From Flagellimonas pelagia (GTDB lineage: Bacteria > Bacteroidota > Bacteroidia > Flavobacteriales > Flavobacteriaceae): a stretch of DNA of 64,000 bases. Positions 32,360 to 42,528 of this stretch are shown piece after piece (the stretch's first letter is position 1; each line of letters opens with the position of its first letter). Under the pieces are notes generated by a model that made no database searches, was not told where the DNA came from, and was given only the letters and a program-made list of their open reading frames with translations. The translations under genes were made by a program, and so were the position numbers. The DNA lies in assembly GCF_003584135.1 (NCBI RefSeq), contig NZ_QXFI01000018.1, positions 186,001-250,000 on the forward strand, given 5' to 3'.

Positions 32360-33643
32360 ATGATTGTACAAGAACAAGAAGCGATAGAAAAAGCCGTGGA
32401 AGCCATCACTGGCGACATGGGTGCACTATGGATCACCATTGCAGGTGTTTTGGTGTTTTTCATGCAAGCAGGATTTACCTTGGTCGAGGTAGGTTTTACG
32501 CGTAGCAAGAACTCAGGTAACATCATCATGAAAAACTTTATGGACCTTGCCATTGGCTCGGTCATGTTCTGGGCCTTGGGTTACGGTATTATGTACGGTA
32601 GCGACCTTGTGGCCGGCGGTTTTTTCAGGACCAGCCCTTCCGATCAAGGATATTTCTTTTTCAGTGCGACAGACTGGTATAACCTGTTCTTCCAAACCGT
32701 ATTCTGTGCAACCGCTGCCACGATTGTATCAGGAGCCATAGCCGGTAGGACCAAGTTTTCCACTTACCTTATTTTTTCAGCCGTGATGACCACGCTCATC
32801 TACCCTATTTCCGGTAGCTGGTACTGGCCATTTGATGATGATGCTTGGTTGAACACAGCAGGATTCGTCGATTTTGCAGGTTCATCCGTTGTACACGCCG
32901 TTGGTGGAGGTGCCGCATTGGTGGCCGCCATCATGGTAGGTCCTCGTATTGGAAAATATGTAGATGGCAAAGCGCAAGCGATTCCAGGCCACAACATGAT
33001 GTTCGGTGCCCTTGGGGTATTGATCCTTTGGTTGGGATGGTTCGGATTCAACGGAGGCTCCCAGTTGGCTTGGGGTGGTGACGATACCATTGCTGCCAGT
33101 AGTGTAATCATCAACACCAACTTGGCTGCTGCCATGGGTGCCATTGCTGCACTACTTTTGACTTGGATCCGTTACGGAAAAGCAGATATCTCCATGACCT
33201 TGAACGGAGCTTTGGCCGGATTGGTCGGTATTACTGCAGGATGTGGTGCCGTTAGTGCCGTAGGAAGTCTTGCCATTGGTCTACTTTGTGGATTGGCCGT
33301 AGTATTCTCTATTGAGATTATCGATAAAAAATTCAAAATCGATGACCCCGTGGGAGCCATTTCCGTACACGGTGTCTGTGGATTCCTAGGAACCGTTTTG
33401 ATTGGCTTGTTCGCTTTGGATGGTGGTTTGTTCTACGGAGGAAGTGCCAAACTTCTTTGGGTACAGACTTACGGATCCTTGGCTTATATCGGCTGGGCCG
33501 CCCTCGGTACTTTTGTGGTCCTTTTCATCTTGAAGAAAACTATCGGCCTTCGCGTATCAGAACAGGAAGAAATTGAAGGGCTCGATATTCACGAGCACGG
33601 TGTGGAAGCTTATCCAGAGCACATTTCCTCACAGAATAATTAA
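32360..33643 (+). CDS. amt: Ammonium transporter, Amt family
   Basis: A 427-residue protein with eleven predicted membrane helices. Pore-lining twin His are in SSVVHAVGGGAALVAA and ISVHGVCGFLGT. Family blocks GFTLVEVGFTRSKN, GWFGFNGGSQ and GALAGLVGITAGC are intact. It has no signal peptide (the N-terminal residues are acidic and outside in relatives). It lies behind P-II and ahead of a porin, as part of one nitrogen-uptake cluster. Confidence 0.96.
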   Translation: MIVQEQEAIEKAVEAITGDMGALWITIAGVLVFFMQAGFTLVEVGFTRSKNSGNIIMKNFMDLAIGSVMFWALGYGIMYGSDLVAGGFFRTSPSDQGYFFFSATDWYNLFFQTVFCATAATIVSGAIAGRTKFSTYLIFSAVMTTLIYPISGSWYWPFDDDAWLNTAGFVDFAGSSVVHAVGGGAALVAAIMVGPRIGKYVDGKAQAIPGHNMMFGALGVLILWLGWFGFNGGSQLAWGGDDTIAASSVIINTNLAAAMGAIAALLLTWIRYGKADISMTLNGALAGLVGITAGCGAVSAVGSLAIGLLCGLAVVFSIEIIDKKFKIDDPVGAISVHGVCGFLGTVLIGLFALDGGLFYGGSAKLLWVQTYGSLAYIGWAALGTFVVLFILKKTIGLRVSEQEEIEGLDIHEHGVEAYPEHISSQNN

Positions 33644-33670
33644 AAACTCACACAATTTACAAGAAAAGAA

Positions 33671-33698
33671 AACGGAGCGTTCTGCCAAACGCTCCGTT
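33671..33698 (+). other. Intercistronic hairpin between amt and the porin
   Basis: AACGGAGCGTT (33671-33681) and AACGCTCCGTT (33688-33698) form a perfect 11-bp stem with a 6-nt loop. No T-run follows, so it is not a standard terminator. It could be an mRNA stabiliser or processing site separating amt and porin expression, or a partial terminator. Confidence 0.65.
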
Positions 33699-33774
33699 GA
33701 TAACCTTTTCAATCAAAAACTCACAATTTAAACAACTAGTAGTCCCATCAGGGACAACTCAAAATGATTATGAT

Positions 33775-34836
33775 ATGAAAGCGATTATAAATACAAATTT
33801 CGGAAAAAATTTGGCCTTCGCCATACTTTCAATGGTAACAATTTCTGCTTTTGCACAAGAAGAGGAAGAAAAACCAAAATTTAGCTTTAGTGGTTCGGTA
33901 GATGCCTATTACAGGGCCAATTTGACTGCTCCAAACGACGAGGACGCCATTGCTCCAGGTTCCTCTTTTGCCCAGCTACCTGGTTTCGCTTTAGGTATGG
34001 CCAACCTAGTTGCCGCTTATGAAGGTGAAAAGGTAGGATTTGTGGCCGATTTGGTATTTGGCCCACGTGGTACGGATGCCGTTTTTGCTTCCCCAATGTA
34101 TTCTGCAACAGGTGACATTGTTAACCAATTGTATGTGTACTGGAATGTAAGTGATGATGTGACCCTTACCTTTGGTAACTTCAACACTTTCTTGGGATAC
34201 GAAGTAATTTCTCCAGTAGCCAACTTCAACTACAGTACGTCTTACCTGTTCTCTTATGGACCATTTAGCCATACCGGTTTGAAGGCTGATTTTGATCTTG
34301 GAAGCGATTGGACCGCTATGTTAGCCGTGATGAACCCAACGGATCTTACCGAGTTTAACCCAACTGGTGATTATGCCGTTGGTGCGCAATTGGGATATTC
34401 AGGTCAGTTCTTGAACTTTGTGTACAGCCAAAGCAGCTATGAAATCGACTTTACCGGTGGATTTGATCTTTCCGAAGATTTCTACTTGGGATTGAATGCG
34501 GCCCACTTCTCTATTGAAGACAATGGTGGTTCTTTTACAGGTGTTGCCCTTTATCCACAATATGCAGTATCTGAAACCTTTAGCCTAGGGCTACGTGGTG
34601 AATATTTCATGGCGGGAGATTTCTTTGGTCAAGAAATAACCGGAGTTGGAGCCGATGCAGATGGAGACGGAAATGTTTTCGCAGTCACATTGACAGGTAG
34701 TGCTACCATTGGCGACTTGATTCTAAAACCAGAAATTCGTTTGGATAGCTCTTCCGAGGATAGTTTTATCGATAACGATTTGGCACCGACCAAAAGTTTG
34801 GCTTCTGTACTTTTTGCAGCCATCTATTCTTTCTAG
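33775..34836 (+). CDS. Outer-membrane OmpL-like beta-barrel porin
   Basis: I choose ATG 33775, which gives a signal peptide (NLAFAILSMVTISAFAQ) and 353 residues; a longer frame has no signal at its start. The mature protein is a run of amphipathic strands, with FGNFNTFLGYEVISP and the aromatic C-terminus FAAIYSF that BAM recognises. It resembles the putative porin BBP2_2 family. Placed behind P-II and amt, it may admit ammonium or other small nitrogen compounds; that is inferred from position only. Confidence 0.82.
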   Translation: MKAIINTNFGKNLAFAILSMVTISAFAQEEEEKPKFSFSGSVDAYYRANLTAPNDEDAIAPGSSFAQLPGFALGMANLVAAYEGEKVGFVADLVFGPRGTDAVFASPMYSATGDIVNQLYVYWNVSDDVTLTFGNFNTFLGYEVISPVANFNYSTSYLFSYGPFSHTGLKADFDLGSDWTAMLAVMNPTDLTEFNPTGDYAVGAQLGYSGQFLNFVYSQSSYEIDFTGGFDLSEDFYLGLNAAHFSIEDNGGSFTGVALYPQYAVSETFSLGLRGEYFMAGDFFGQEITGVGADADGDGNVFAVTLTGSATIGDLILKPEIRLDSSSEDSFIDNDLAPTKSLASVLFAAIYSF

Positions 34837-34862
34837 AAACAAATTATATGTAAAAACTAAAG

Positions 34863-34893
34863 AGCCTTATTCCTCTGGTCTAAGGCTTTTTTT
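34863..34893 (+). terminator. Terminator after the porin gene
   Basis: AGCCTTA (34863-34869) pairs with TAAGGCT (34881-34887), then a T-run. The 7-bp stem is modest and the loop is 11 nt. Confidence 0.7.
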
Positions 34894-35527
34894 AGTCTTT
34901 ATGAAAATCTTTCACTCCTGCTCTCACCTTAGTTCTCAAATAGTTTTGCCTTGGCACTAGAGGGCAGGAGTACTTTTTGTTATAGGCACAATAGGGATTG
35001 TATGCCTTATTGAAATCGATCACCAAGGTATCCCCTTCGGGAATGGAAAGATCGATATAACGACCTCCCCCATAGGTTTCTTCCCCATTGGTGGCATCAT
35101 TAAAAGGTAAAAACAAATACTCCTTGTATTGTTCCTGTTGGATCAGGTCAAGACTTTGGTAAATTTCCAATTGCCTTTCTTCCCCATTTAAGGTAAAATG
35201 GGCAATACCATATAAAACCTCATTCGTTTTCCTATCCGTAGTGGTAGGCATGAAAAAAGGTTCAGCATCCGGGGTACGGACCAATTTGGCCTTCACCACA
35301 TAGGTAGTGTCCGGTTCAAAATAGTCCAATCCCTCAAAATCCTTTTTATATTTATCCGGTAACGGCGATTCCTCCGGATCCTTGAAACTGGCATCCAATC
35401 CTTCCTGAAACTTCAAAATATCGGCCACTAGAGCCGACTTCGGGGATGCCGTGGATTCATCATGGTACTTTTTCCCCTGTCCGCAAGACAATAGGGACAA
35501 AAGGCAAAGCAGACTTACGTATTTCAT
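34892..35527 (-). CDS. DUF1684 lipoprotein
   Basis: From Met at 35527 the product is 211 residues with a lipoprotein signal (YVSLLCLLSLLSCGQG). The mature part carries the DUF1684 pattern: YFEPDTTYVVKAKLVRTPDAEPFFMPTTTDR, GIAHFTLNGEERQLEIYQSLD, YLFLPFNDATNGEETYGGGRYIDL and a C-terminal FNKAYNPYCAYNKKYSCPLVPRQNYL with three Cys. The last segment is a strong family mark. Its function is not known. It may share a transcript with the hydrolase gene 32 nt upstream. Confidence 0.9.
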   Translation of the reverse strand: MKYVSLLCLLSLLSCGQGKKYHDESTASPKSALVADILKFQEGLDASFKDPEESPLPDKYKKDFEGLDYFEPDTTYVVKAKLVRTPDAEPFFMPTTTDRKTNEVLYGIAHFTLNGEERQLEIYQSLDLIQQEQYKEYLFLPFNDATNGEETYGGGRYIDLSIPEGDTLVIDFNKAYNPYCAYNKKYSCPLVPRQNYLRTKVRAGVKDFHKD

Positions 35528-35559
35528 CTGAAGGATTTTACACAAAGGTAAGTGGAAAA

Positions 35560-36975
35560 TCAATTTTCATCAATCTCATACAGGGCATCCTTCAGGTATT
35601 TGGATACCAGTTCGTTAAATTCCGGCGTAATACGTAGCAAGGCCGTACCTTCCAAAGTATATAGTTTTTCCCTGTCCTTGAACCCTTTTTTGAGGGCTTC
35701 TTCCAAATAAAAGAGTGAAGTGCCAAAATCCTCGTTCTTGGCACTCAAGGAAATGGTCTTTAAGTAGTACTCAAAATTTTCCGGCTCCAATATGGTCTTC
35801 AACATATAAAGGAAAGCCAGGGCATCTTCATCCACTACTTCATCGGATCGGACCAAATCGATATAATCTTCTGCCAAGGCATTTACAAATCCCAGTAATC
35901 GGTGTCCCATCTCTTTTTCAAAGGGGTCGGTACCTGTCATAAATTTCTTGATTTCTCCCCTTTGATGGTTCCACCAGCCCAGATTGTTGAAATTATGGGT
36001 ATATATATCTTCCTCCATATAATACTGGTAATCCTCCTTCAACAAGGACTCTTTCAGAAAAGCCGAGTTTTCATTGCGCTTCATACTCCTGAACTGCTTG
36101 TCCTTTCTCAATTCCTTTTGCACCAACCGCAGGGAATCCAGATTTTTATGTGCGCCATAAATGGACATCATTTCGGTCATGTACTGTTCTGCCCAAAGGA
36201 GATCTCCAATTTTTTTTAACTGATTCAATTTGGTCAGATCTTCCTGATACGCTTGTTCCACATAGGCCGAATCTTTGGGAATCAATTTTCTGCCCATGGC
36301 ATCCAAAGTGAACAGTTGCAGGCCCTTCTCCAGATAATCAAAACTTGGCCAATCGTTGCCTCCATCAAATAGCAGCATTTGATTTGGAAACTTCATTTTA
36401 TCTAGCAATTTGGTATCGGTCAGCATTGAAGTATATTCATAATTGTCCTTGCCCACCATACCGATAAAATGAAAAGGACTCTTAATGTTCAACAATTCCC
36501 TATTGGCCAGGGAGGCACCAATGGAAATAGCTCCCTTTACTCCTTTGATGAAAATGGGGACCAATGTAGCAAATCTCCCTCCAGCCGAAGATCCCGCTGC
36601 GTAAACCCGACCTTGTTTTATAGGAAGCATATTGACCACCTCCTCCATGGTCTTACCTGTCAAAAGCATGTTATTGGTCAAAGAGAGGCTGTCCACCATT
36701 TTGGGCGCGGCCAAAATATATCCCTCTTTTTCCGCGGCCAGCACAAACATGGACAAAGCTTGCTTTTCCTTGCCTTCCACATCGAACACCATCAGCAATG
36801 GCCATTCGGTATCCGTTCTAAAATTTGTAGGCAAATAGAGTGAGAACGTACTCTTTGTAGAATCATTAACGGCCAAGCCTTCAATAATTTCTCCTTTTTT
36901 CAACACCAATTTTTGGCCGATCGCTAAAGGGCCTAAAAAGATGAAAAGAATGATGGTATAGTGTAATTTTTTCAT
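35560..36975 (-). CDS. Secreted alpha/beta-hydrolase-like protein
   Basis: I start at the Met at 36975, giving a signal peptide (LHYTIILFIFLGPLAIG) and 471 residues. The N-terminal half resembles a peptidase S9/esterase fold: STFSLYLPTNFRTDTEWPLLMVFD, then GRVYAAGSSAGGRFATL, in which GSSAGG is a nucleophile-elbow type motif. A long helical C-terminal half (about 240-471) has repeat-like pairs (SLFYLEEALKKGFKDREKLYTLEGTALLRI), reminiscent of TPR. The catalytic Asp and His cannot be placed with confidence. Its substrate is unknown. Confidence 0.75.
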   Translation of the reverse strand: MKKLHYTIILFIFLGPLAIGQKLVLKKGEIIEGLAVNDSTKSTFSLYLPTNFRTDTEWPLLMVFDVEGKEKQALSMFVLAAEKEGYILAAPKMVDSLSLTNNMLLTGKTMEEVVNMLPIKQGRVYAAGSSAGGRFATLVPIFIKGVKGAISIGASLANRELLNIKSPFHFIGMVGKDNYEYTSMLTDTKLLDKMKFPNQMLLFDGGNDWPSFDYLEKGLQLFTLDAMGRKLIPKDSAYVEQAYQEDLTKLNQLKKIGDLLWAEQYMTEMMSIYGAHKNLDSLRLVQKELRKDKQFRSMKRNENSAFLKESLLKEDYQYYMEEDIYTHNFNNLGWWNHQRGEIKKFMTGTDPFEKEMGHRLLGFVNALAEDYIDLVRSDEVVDEDALAFLYMLKTILEPENFEYYLKTISLSAKNEDFGTSLFYLEEALKKGFKDREKLYTLEGTALLRITPEFNELVSKYLKDALYEIDEN

Positions 36976-37035
36976 AGCAAATATTGAACAAAAACCTAGC
37001 CAAAAGCTACTTGGTCCTATCAAATTTAAAGGAAG

Positions 37036-37488
37036 TTATTTGTTTGGCTTCCCTTTTTTAATAGGGGCATGGGCCACTACATTGGAAAGAACAATGTGCG
37101 TTCGGCATTCTCCGTATACGATGAGTTCATCTATGAATTTCTCCAGATGCGACTGGTCGCGCAACACCACTTCCATAATAATGTTCTCATTCCCTGTAAT
37201 ACGATAGCAATTTACAACCTCCTGAAAAGATTTTACCTTGTCCAAAAAGGGTTTTAGTTTTCCCATAAAGGCCCTCAACATAATGATCGCCTTTAACTGA
37301 TGTCCGGCCTCCACATATGAAATATTGGCCCTGTAGCCTTCTATGATCCCAAGATCCTCCATCTTCTTTACTCGCTCCGCAACAGCTGGCGAGGTCAACC
37401 CAACCTTGCGGCCAATATTGGCAAAAGATTCCCTTGCATTGCGTTGCAGGTGCCCAAGTATTTGCCAGTTAAGTTCATCTATCTTCAT
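37036..37488 (-). CDS. Lrp/AsnC-family transcriptional regulator
   Basis: A 150-residue Lrp/AsnC protein. The N-terminal HTH reads LNWQILGHLQRNARESFANI with the recognition part GLTSPAVAERVKKMEDLGII, followed by the RAM/AsnC ligand domain (FLDKVKSFQEVVNCYRITGNENIIMEVVLRDQSHLEKFIDEL). Such proteins bind amino acids and control related genes. Its target is unknown, though the neighbouring gene is catabolic (IcmF further along). It has a -7 match at 37553-37560. Confidence 0.94.
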   Translation of the reverse strand: MKIDELNWQILGHLQRNARESFANIGRKVGLTSPAVAERVKKMEDLGIIEGYRANISYVEAGHQLKAIIMLRAFMGKLKPFLDKVKSFQEVVNCYRITGNENIIMEVVLRDQSHLEKFIDELIVYGECRTHIVLSNVVAHAPIKKGKPNK

Positions 37489-37552
37489 TTGGAAAGAAAA
37501 TTAATCGATAAATCTTTCTTTTTAAAGCCAAACTTTATTATTGGTTTAAAAA

Positions 37553-37560
37553 CAAAAGTA
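37553..37560 (-). promoter_or_regulatory. Candidate -7 box of the Lrp gene
   Basis: The complement of CAAAAGTA is TACTTTTG, an exact TAnnTTTG, about 65 nt ahead of the ATG. No -33 match at normal spacing. Confidence 0.45.
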
Positions 37561-37611
37561 AGAATTTTTCAATCGTCCGTAATTTTATAGTACAAAATTG
37601 CTTTTGAAAAG

Positions 37612-38013
37612 ATGGAGAGAAGTTCTCTTAATACCCTGCTTGTATACCGTAAATCCTTGGCTCTACGTGATTTGAGCGAAGCGGTCGCTTCCTATTTTTC
37701 CCGAAACCAAGAAATGTTGTCCCTACGTCAAATAGACTGTTTCCGGGACGACATCACCAAATCTTTGATGACGGATGCACTCTTGATTACCCAAGAAGTA
37801 GAACAGGCCGCATTGAGCAACTCCCATTCCGTACGCATGAAAAGCCTTTCCTTTGTCAACGTCATGACCCGTAACATTTTGGCCTATTGCAATGGCCTTG
37901 AAAGGGACGGAGTAAAGGAAAAGGAATATTTGAACCTTCTCCGAAGAGAAATCAAGACTTTCCGAATCACTTTTAAAAAGTGGAGAAAGTCGATTTCCAA
38001 CAGAAACGATTAA
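37612..38013 (+). CDS. Helical cytoplasmic protein, unknown
   Basis: The 133-residue protein is all helix, rich in Arg, Leu and Ser, with no signal or membrane segment. It opens MERSSLNTLLVYRKSLALRDLSEAVAS and ends in a basic helix (LLRREIKTFRITFKKWRKSISNR). Cys41 and Cys92 are not in a motif. It is divergent from the Lrp gene and ends 7 nt before the convergent icmF. It could bind nucleic acid by its basic end, but no family is recognised. Confidence 0.65.
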   Translation: MERSSLNTLLVYRKSLALRDLSEAVASYFSRNQEMLSLRQIDCFRDDITKSLMTDALLITQEVEQAALSNSHSVRMKSLSFVNVMTRNILAYCNGLERDGVKEKEYLNLLRREIKTFRITFKKWRKSISNRND

Positions 38014-38020
38014 TTTTTCC

Positions 38021-41000
38021 CTACATATTTCGGCGATACTGCCCCCCAACTTGGAACAAGGCTTCGGTAATTTGTCCGAGTGAGCAACATTTGGCCACTT
38101 CCATCAATTTTTCAAAAATATTCCCATGGTTCATAGCAACTTCTTGTAGTTCCCCGAGTTGTTTTGCCGCATGGTCCTTTTCTCTTTTATGAAGATGTTG
38201 CAACGTTTTGATCTGATTTTGTTTTTCCTCCTCGGTTGCCCTGATCACTTCAGCCGGTAAAACCGTAGGTGAGCCCTTGGAACTCAAAAAGGTGTTCACC
38301 CCAATGATGGGATATTCCCCAGAGTGCTTTAAAGTCTCATAATGCAAACTCTCTTCTTGGATCTTGGATCGCTGGTACATGGTTTCCATGGCACCCAACA
38401 CCCCGCCGCGCTCCGTAATCCTATCAAATTCCATTAAAACGGCTTCTTCGACCAAATCGGTAAGCTCCTCTATAATAAAGGATCCCTGTAATGGGTTTTC
38501 ATTCTTTGCCAATCCCAATTCCTTGTTGATGATCAATTGAATGGCCATGGCCCTACGCACCGATTCTTCGGTAGGTGTGGTAATGGCTTCATCATAGGCA
38601 TTGGTATGCAAAGAATTGCAATTATCATAAATGGCGTACAATGCTTGCAGTGTGGTACGAATGTCGTTGAAGTCAATCTCTTGGGCATGTAGGCTCCTTC
38701 CCGAAGTCTGGATGTGGTACTTCAACATCTGGGCTCTTGGATCGGCCCCATATTTTTCTTTAAGGGCCTTGGACCAAATTCTTCTGGCTACCCTACCGAT
38801 AACGGCATATTCAGGATCTACCCCATTGGAAAAAAAGAAAGATAGATTAGGACCAAACTTGTTGATGTCCATTCCCCTGCTCAAATAATATTCCACGTAG
38901 GTAAACCCATTGGAAAGCGTAAAGGCCAACTGGGTAATAGGGTTTGCCCCTGCTTCCGCAATATGATATCCAGAAATGGATACGGAATAAAAGTTCCTTA
39001 CGTTATGATCAATAAAGTATTCCTGAACGTCACCCATCAACTTTAGGGCAAACTCAGTAGAAAAGATACAGGTGTTCTGCGCTTGGTCCTCCTTCAAAAT
39101 ATCCGCCTGCACCGTACCACGTACCTGCTCCAAGGTCTCCAACTTGATTTTTTCATAGACTTCCTTTGGAAGTACTTGGTCTCCAGTAACCCCTAACAAT
39201 AGCAATCCCAAACCATTGTTCCCCTCGGGAAGTTGTCCCAAATAGGAAGGGCGTTCAATATCTTTATATAGAGCCTTGATCTGCTTTTCCACTTCCTCCT
39301 CCAATCCATTTTCACGGATGTATTTTTCGCAGCTTTGGTCAATGGCAGTATTCATGAAAAACGCCAAGAGCATAGGTGCCGGACCATTGATGGTCATACT
39401 CACGGAAGTCATCGGATTGCTTAAATCAAATCCAGAATACAATTTTTTGGCATCATCCAAACAACAAATGGAGACCCCAGCATTCCCGATCTTTCCATAG
39501 ATATCAGGGCGATGATCTGGATCGTTTCCGTACAACGTCACCGAATCAAAAGCGGTGGAAAGGCGCTTTGCAGGCATATCCATACTCACATAATGGAAGC
39601 GTCTGTTCGTTCGCTCCGGGCCACCTTCGCCGGCAAACATTCGCGTGGGGTCCTCCCCTTCCCTTTTGAAGGGATACAATCCAGCCGTGTATGGAAATTC
39701 CCCAGGAACATTTTCCTGTAAAATCCATTGAAGGATATCACCCCAGGCCTTGTACTTGGGCAGCACCACTTTCGGAATCTGGCTATGGGAAAGAGATTCA
39801 GTATGGGTCTTGATCTTGACTTCTTTGTTCCTTACTTGGAACATATAATATTCAGAAGCATAACGATTTACCTTTTCGTTCCATTTCAAGAGGGTTTCCC
39901 AATGCTGTGGCAACAATTGCATTTTCACCTTGTCGAATTCCTTCATCAACAAACCCACCAACTCTTTTGATGTTTGATTGGAAGCCAATCTGTTGATTTC
40001 CATTTCATTCAACCCGGATTTATCCAAAAAGAGTCCTTCGGCTTTTTCGGGTTCCACTTCCAATACAGAGGCCAGCGTCAGGAAAATACCGTACAGTTTT
40101 TGTGCTGTTTGGGCCTGTTCTTTTGCCTTGACATCGTAAGCGCGGTTATTTTCCGCTATCTCTGAAAGATATCTGGTTCGAGAAGGCGGTATCACATATA
40201 TTTTTTCAGCCATTTCCCCGGAAACCTCAAACGTTGAATCCAAAGTAGCTTCTGCTTTTTCTACCAAGGTATCCATGACCTTTCTGTACAGGTTGTTCAT
40301 ACCCGGATCATTGAACTGAGAGGCAATGGTACCGAAAATAGGAAGTTCATCTTCCTTGGCATGCCATAATCCATGGTTGCGGGCATATTGTTTTTTCACA
40401 TCACGAAGGGCATCCAAAGCCCCTCTTTTATCAAACTTGTTGATGGCCACGATATCCGCAAAATCGAGCATGTCAATTTTCTCCAATTGGGTAGCCGCAC
40501 CAAATTCTGGTGTCATCACATATAGGGAAACATCGCTGTGCTCCAAAATCTCAGTATCGGATTGCCCGATTCCTGAAGTTTCCAAAATAATGAGATCATA
40601 ATTGGCCGCCTTAAGCACTTGCATTGCTTCGGAAACATGTTTGGATAGCGCCAAATTGGATTGACGGGTAGCCAGGGAACGCATATAAACGCGTTCGTTA
40701 TTGATGGCATTCATCCGGATGCGATCACCCAAAAGGGCTCCACCCGTTTTTCTTTTTGAAGGATCTACGGATATGATACCGATATTTTTTTCTGGAAAGT
40801 CAATCAGGAAACGGCGCACCAATTCATCCACCAAACTCGATTTTCCTGCACCTCCAGTACCCGTGATGCCAAGCACTGGAACTTTTCCTTCCCTTTTCTC
40901 TATCTCAGACTGAAACTTCTCAAATGCATCATGTCGGTTTTCGGCCAAGGAAATCAGCCTTGCTAGCGTATTCGGATTTCGTTGATCCAACAACGACGCC

Positions 41001-41479
41001 AAGCTTGTTCCTTTTGGGATAAATAAGTCTGGGACAGTCGAATCGCAACGTTGTACCAAATCATTGATCATTCCCTGCAGACCCATTTCCCTACCATCAT
41101 CTGGAGAATAGATTCGTTCGATACCATAATCCATCAGCTCCTTAATCTCCTCAGGAAGGATAACTCCACCGCCGCCGCCAAAAATCTTGATATGTCCTGC
41201 ACCTCTTTCCTTCAGCAAATCGAACATATACCTAAAGTATTCATTGTGCCCCCCTTGGTAGGAAGTCATGGCGATGGCATTGGCATCTTCCTGGATGGCA
41301 CAATCCACCACTTCGGCCACACTCCTATCATGCCCCAAGTGAATCACCTCAACCCCAGTAGCTTGTATGATCCTCCTCATGATATTGATGGCCGCATCAT
41401 GCCCATCGAAGAGCGATGCCGCGGTCACAATCCTAATCTTGTTCTTGGGTTTATAGGCTGTTATTTGTTCCATCTGCAA
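38021..41479 (-). CDS. icmF: Fused isobutyryl-CoA mutase (IcmF)
   Basis: An 1152-residue fusion in the order B12-binding domain (1-140, axial His27 in FDGHDAA), MeaB-like G-protein chaperone (about 195-420, Walker [10 protein letters not shown] at 207-215, NKFD at 347-350) and mutase large domain (about 570-1100). At the two positions that separate IcmF from methylmalonyl-CoA mutase it has Phe615 ([10 protein letters not shown]) in place of Tyr, and Gln801 ([10 protein letters not shown]) in place of Arg. This favours isobutyryl-/n-butyryl-CoA interconversion. Isovaleryl/pivalyl-CoA side activity is known for IcmF enzymes. It would feed valine or fatty-acid carbon into the CoA pool. Confidence 0.95.
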   Translation of the reverse strand: MQMEQITAYKPKNKIRIVTAASLFDGHDAAINIMRRIIQATGVEVIHLGHDRSVAEVVDCAIQEDANAIAMTSYQGGHNEYFRYMFDLLKERGAGHIKIFGGGGGVILPEEIKELMDYGIERIYSPDDGREMGLQGMINDLVQRCDSTVPDLFIPKGTSLASLLDQRNPNTLARLISLAENRHDAFEKFQSEIEKREGKVPVLGITGTGGAGKSSLVDELVRRFLIDFPEKNIGIISVDPSKRKTGGALLGDRIRMNAINNERVYMRSLATRQSNLALSKHVSEAMQVLKAANYDLIILETSGIGQSDTEILEHSDVSLYVMTPEFGAATQLEKIDMLDFADIVAINKFDKRGALDALRDVKKQYARNHGLWHAKEDELPIFGTIASQFNDPGMNNLYRKVMDTLVEKAEATLDSTFEVSGEMAEKIYVIPPSRTRYLSEIAENNRAYDVKAKEQAQTAQKLYGIFLTLASVLEVEPEKAEGLFLDKSGLNEMEINRLASNQTSKELVGLLMKEFDKVKMQLLPQHWETLLKWNEKVNRYASEYYMFQVRNKEVKIKTHTESLSHSQIPKVVLPKYKAWGDILQWILQENVPGEFPYTAGLYPFKREGEDPTRMFAGEGGPERTNRRFHYVSMDMPAKRLSTAFDSVTLYGNDPDHRPDIYGKIGNAGVSICCLDDAKKLYSGFDLSNPMTSVSMTINGPAPMLLAFFMNTAIDQSCEKYIRENGLEEEVEKQIKALYKDIERPSYLGQLPEGNNGLGLLLLGVTGDQVLPKEVYEKIKLETLEQVRGTVQADILKEDQAQNTCIFSTEFALKLMGDVQEYFIDHNVRNFYSVSISGYHIAEAGANPITQLAFTLSNGFTYVEYYLSRGMDINKFGPNLSFFFSNGVDPEYAVIGRVARRIWSKALKEKYGADPRAQMLKYHIQTSGRSLHAQEIDFNDIRTTLQALYAIYDNCNSLHTNAYDEAITTPTEESVRRAMAIQLIINKELGLAKNENPLQGSFIIEELTDLVEEAVLMEFDRITERGGVLGAMETMYQRSKIQEESLHYETLKHSGEYPIIGVNTFLSSKGSPTVLPAEVIRATEEEKQNQIKTLQHLHKREKDHAAKQLGELQEVAMNHGNIFEKLMEVAKCCSLGQITEALFQVGGQYRRNM

Positions 41480-41615
41480 TAAAAGGTCTGAATTTGCCCT
41501 GCAATTTACAGAAAATGCAAATCAAAACGTATTTTGATTAGGATTTTACAAAAAATATCCAAGGTTTAGGCATCACTTTCTTAAACCTCTAATTTTATCC
41601 GGTCAAACATTGGAC

Positions 41616-42464
41616 ATGAAGCTTACCATACTCATACATTGTCCCGATCAAGCGGGTATCATTCGGTCGGTGACCACCTTTATCCATCAACAAGAAGGAA
41701 ACATAGTTTATCTTGACCAACATGTGGACAAACAGGCCGGGGTGTTTTTCATGCGATTGCAAAGTGAGTTTGAAAAAGAGTTGCCTTTGGATACATTCAA
41801 AAAGGAGTTCCAAAACGAATTGGCCAATCAATTTCAAATGGAATGGGAAGTATATCTGGATGGATACAAACCCAAAATGGCAGTGTTCGTTTCCAAATAC
41901 AACCATTGTCTCTACGATTTATTGAGCCGATACAACTCTGGAGAGCTTTCGGTGGATATTCCCTTTATTTTGAGCAATCATAAAGATTTGGAATATGTTG
42001 CGGAACAGTTCAACATACCCTTTTATCATGTCCCCGTTACCAAACAGAACAAGGCGGAAGCCGAAGACCGACAATTGGCCCTTTTGCAGGAACATCGAGT
42101 GGATTTTGTTGTGTTGGCCCGTTATATGCAGATCGTATCTCCGAAGGTGATTAATGTGTACCCACAAAAAATCATCAACATCCACCATTCGTTCTTGCCT
42201 GCCTTTATGGGTGCCAAACCCTACCATGCAGCCTTTGAACGTGGGGTGAAAATCATCGGGGCCACCAGCCATTATGTGACCGCGGACTTGGATGCCGGAC
42301 CTATCATCGAGCAGGATGTCGCCGCCGTTTCCCATACCCATTCCGTGAACGATTTTATTGCCAAGGGAAGGGACTTGGAACGCATTGTGCTTTCACGTGC
42401 CGTGCAGCTCCATGTGGCAAGAAAGACCATGGTCTACAATAATAAAACAGTCATCTTTTCATAA
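41616..42464 (+). CDS. purU: Formyltetrahydrofolate deformylase
   Basis: The 282-residue product starts at ATG 41616 (a TTG two codons earlier is in frame). An N-terminal ACT domain (MKLTILIHCPDQAGIIRSVTTF) precedes a formyltransferase-fold hydrolase domain. Active-site blocks are KIINIHHSFLPAF (Asn/His pair) and GATSHYVTADLDAGPIIEQD (with catalytic Asp). It releases formate from 10-formyl-THF for purine synthesis and one-carbon balance. It is divergent from icmF and closed by a strong terminator. Confidence 0.95.
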   Translation: MKLTILIHCPDQAGIIRSVTTFIHQQEGNIVYLDQHVDKQAGVFFMRLQSEFEKELPLDTFKKEFQNELANQFQMEWEVYLDGYKPKMAVFVSKYNHCLYDLLSRYNSGELSVDIPFILSNHKDLEYVAEQFNIPFYHVPVTKQNKAEAEDRQLALLQEHRVDFVVLARYMQIVSPKVINVYPQKIINIHHSFLPAFMGAKPYHAAFERGVKIIGATSHYVTADLDAGPIIEQDVAAVSHTHSVNDFIAKGRDLERIVLSRAVQLHVARKTMVYNNKTVIFS

Positions 42465-42493
42465 AAAAATAGGGGCAAAAGCCCCTATTTTCC
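42463..42493. terminator. Bidirectional terminator between purU and the starch locus
   Basis: AATAGGGGC (42468-42476) pairs with GCCCCTATT (42481-42489) around AAAA. T-runs flank it in both directions, so it ends purU and the minus-strand starch operon. Confidence 0.85.
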
Positions 42494-42528
42494 TAACTAC
42501 AAACCTCAAAAACCAATTTCCACAGATC

